Assembly: GCA_024234165.1 (NCBI GenBank)
Contig: JACKOP010000003.1
Coordinates: forward strand, 496,001 to 560,000
DNA from: Pseudomonadales bacterium
GTDB taxonomy: Bacteria; Pseudomonadota; Gammaproteobacteria; Pseudomonadales; UBA5518
Reading direction: 5' to 3'
Length of the DNA: 64,000 nt
This document shows positions 63,672-64,000 of the stretch, piece after piece. The position numbers and the translations under genes are program-made. The notes beneath the pieces are model-generated. The model searched no databases and was not told the origin of the DNA. It was given only the letters and a program-made list of their open reading frames with translations. How positions within the stretch are numbered: the stretch's first letter is position 1; every line of letters starts with the position of its first letter.

Positions 63672-64000
63672 GTGAAACGCCCGCTGCTGTTGTTCCTGCG
63701 CGGTGTGTGGTACCTCGGCGCCACCGTGCTGGTGCTGTGCGCCACGGCAGTCACGCTGGGTCAGTACTACTTCCCGTATCTCGGTGAACACCAGGACGAA
63801 CTGCTTGCCGTGGTCGTCGGAAAGCTGCCGTTCGGGGTCGAGATCGATGGCCTGGCAGCGCAGTGGACCGGGCTCGCGCCGACGCTGTACGCGCGCAGCC
63901 TGCGCCTGTACGCGCCCGAAGACCCGCAACTGACCATCCTGTCCGCCGGGCGCACGGAACTGCGTATCGATCTGTTGCGTTCGCTGCTCAGTCTGGGCCC
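63672..64000 (+). CDS. yhdP: YhdP-family envelope protein, 5' part
   Basis: The frame is open to the window end (109 codons). An N-terminal membrane helix (YLGATVLVLCATAVTLGQYY) is followed by the AsmA/YhdP-like beta start (FGVEIDGLAAQWTGLAPTLY). YhdP is a bridge-like protein for phospholipid transport to the outer membrane. GTG 63672 with GGAG seven bases upstream. Follows rng as in E. coli. Confidence 0.85.
   Translation, partial: MKRPLLLFLRGVWYLGATVLVLCATAVTLGQYYFPYLGEHQDELLAVVVGKLPFGVEIDGLAAQWTGLAPTLYARSLRLYAPEDPQLTILSAGRTELRIDLLRSLLSLG

Overview
The window looks like a high-GC gammaproteobacterial chromosome. Several blocks keep gene orders typical of that class: rplU-rpmA-obgE-proB-rpsT; ychF-pth-rplY-prs-tRNA(Gln)-ispE-lolB-TPR lipoprotein divergent from hemA-prfA-prmC-moeB; gatCAB divergent from mreBCD-maf-rng-yhdP; and argF-argD, grxD, rnt-pyrC, argG-prfC. 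Genus cannot be settled from sequence alone.

Layout. 1-2.8 kb is the end of an exopolysaccharide locus: an XrtA-type AAA ATPase, a Wzz-like chain-length protein and a tyrosine-kinase-like protein with a degenerate P-loop. 2.9-9.9 kb holds a DUF1631 protein, ispB and the ribosomal/obgE/proB block. 10-18.9 kb has dgkA, a tyrosine phosphatase, an aldehyde dehydrogenase, pcm, a histone-deacetylase-family hydrolase, a YfcH-like epimerase and an AsrA-type Lon protease. 19-26.5 kb is arginine and pyrimidine synthesis with grxD, rnt and prfC. 26.6-27.8 kb has a glutathione peroxidase, tRNA-Met and a SnoaL-like protein. 27.8-39.8 kb is an accessory island on the minus strand. 39.9-50.8 kb and 53.8-64 kb are conserved housekeeping blocks, separated by a large PAS-domain protein.

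The island is the most unusual part. One tightly packed minus-strand gene series runs helicase remnant, AlbA_2 protein, methylase remnant, AAA ATPase (DUF3696 type), PIN-like nuclease, RNA ligase and HNH endonuclease. Most junctions overlap by 1-20 nt. A 5.4-kb transposon (28315-33752, imperfect TGAGC-TGACCA inverted ends) has split the HNH gene. Removing it with one copy of a 3-bp target duplication restores a 255-codon frame. An IS1634-family element is nested inside it (28670-30556), flanked by a 7-bp duplication; removing that restores a 78-codon passenger gene. Every long gene of both elements carries one or more single-base frameshifts, while the interrupted host genes rejoin cleanly. 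This points either to unpolished repeat sequence or to transposition driven in trans.

A second theme is a family of small palindromic repeats (core GTCGGGTTTCAACCCGAC, partner GTCGGCATGAATGCCGAC) lying at gene 3' ends. In six genes the stop codon TAG is part of the repeat. Other points are an apparent AUA start for mreC, an obgE start directly behind a terminator hairpin, and a heptamer repeat in the 5' part of dgkA.
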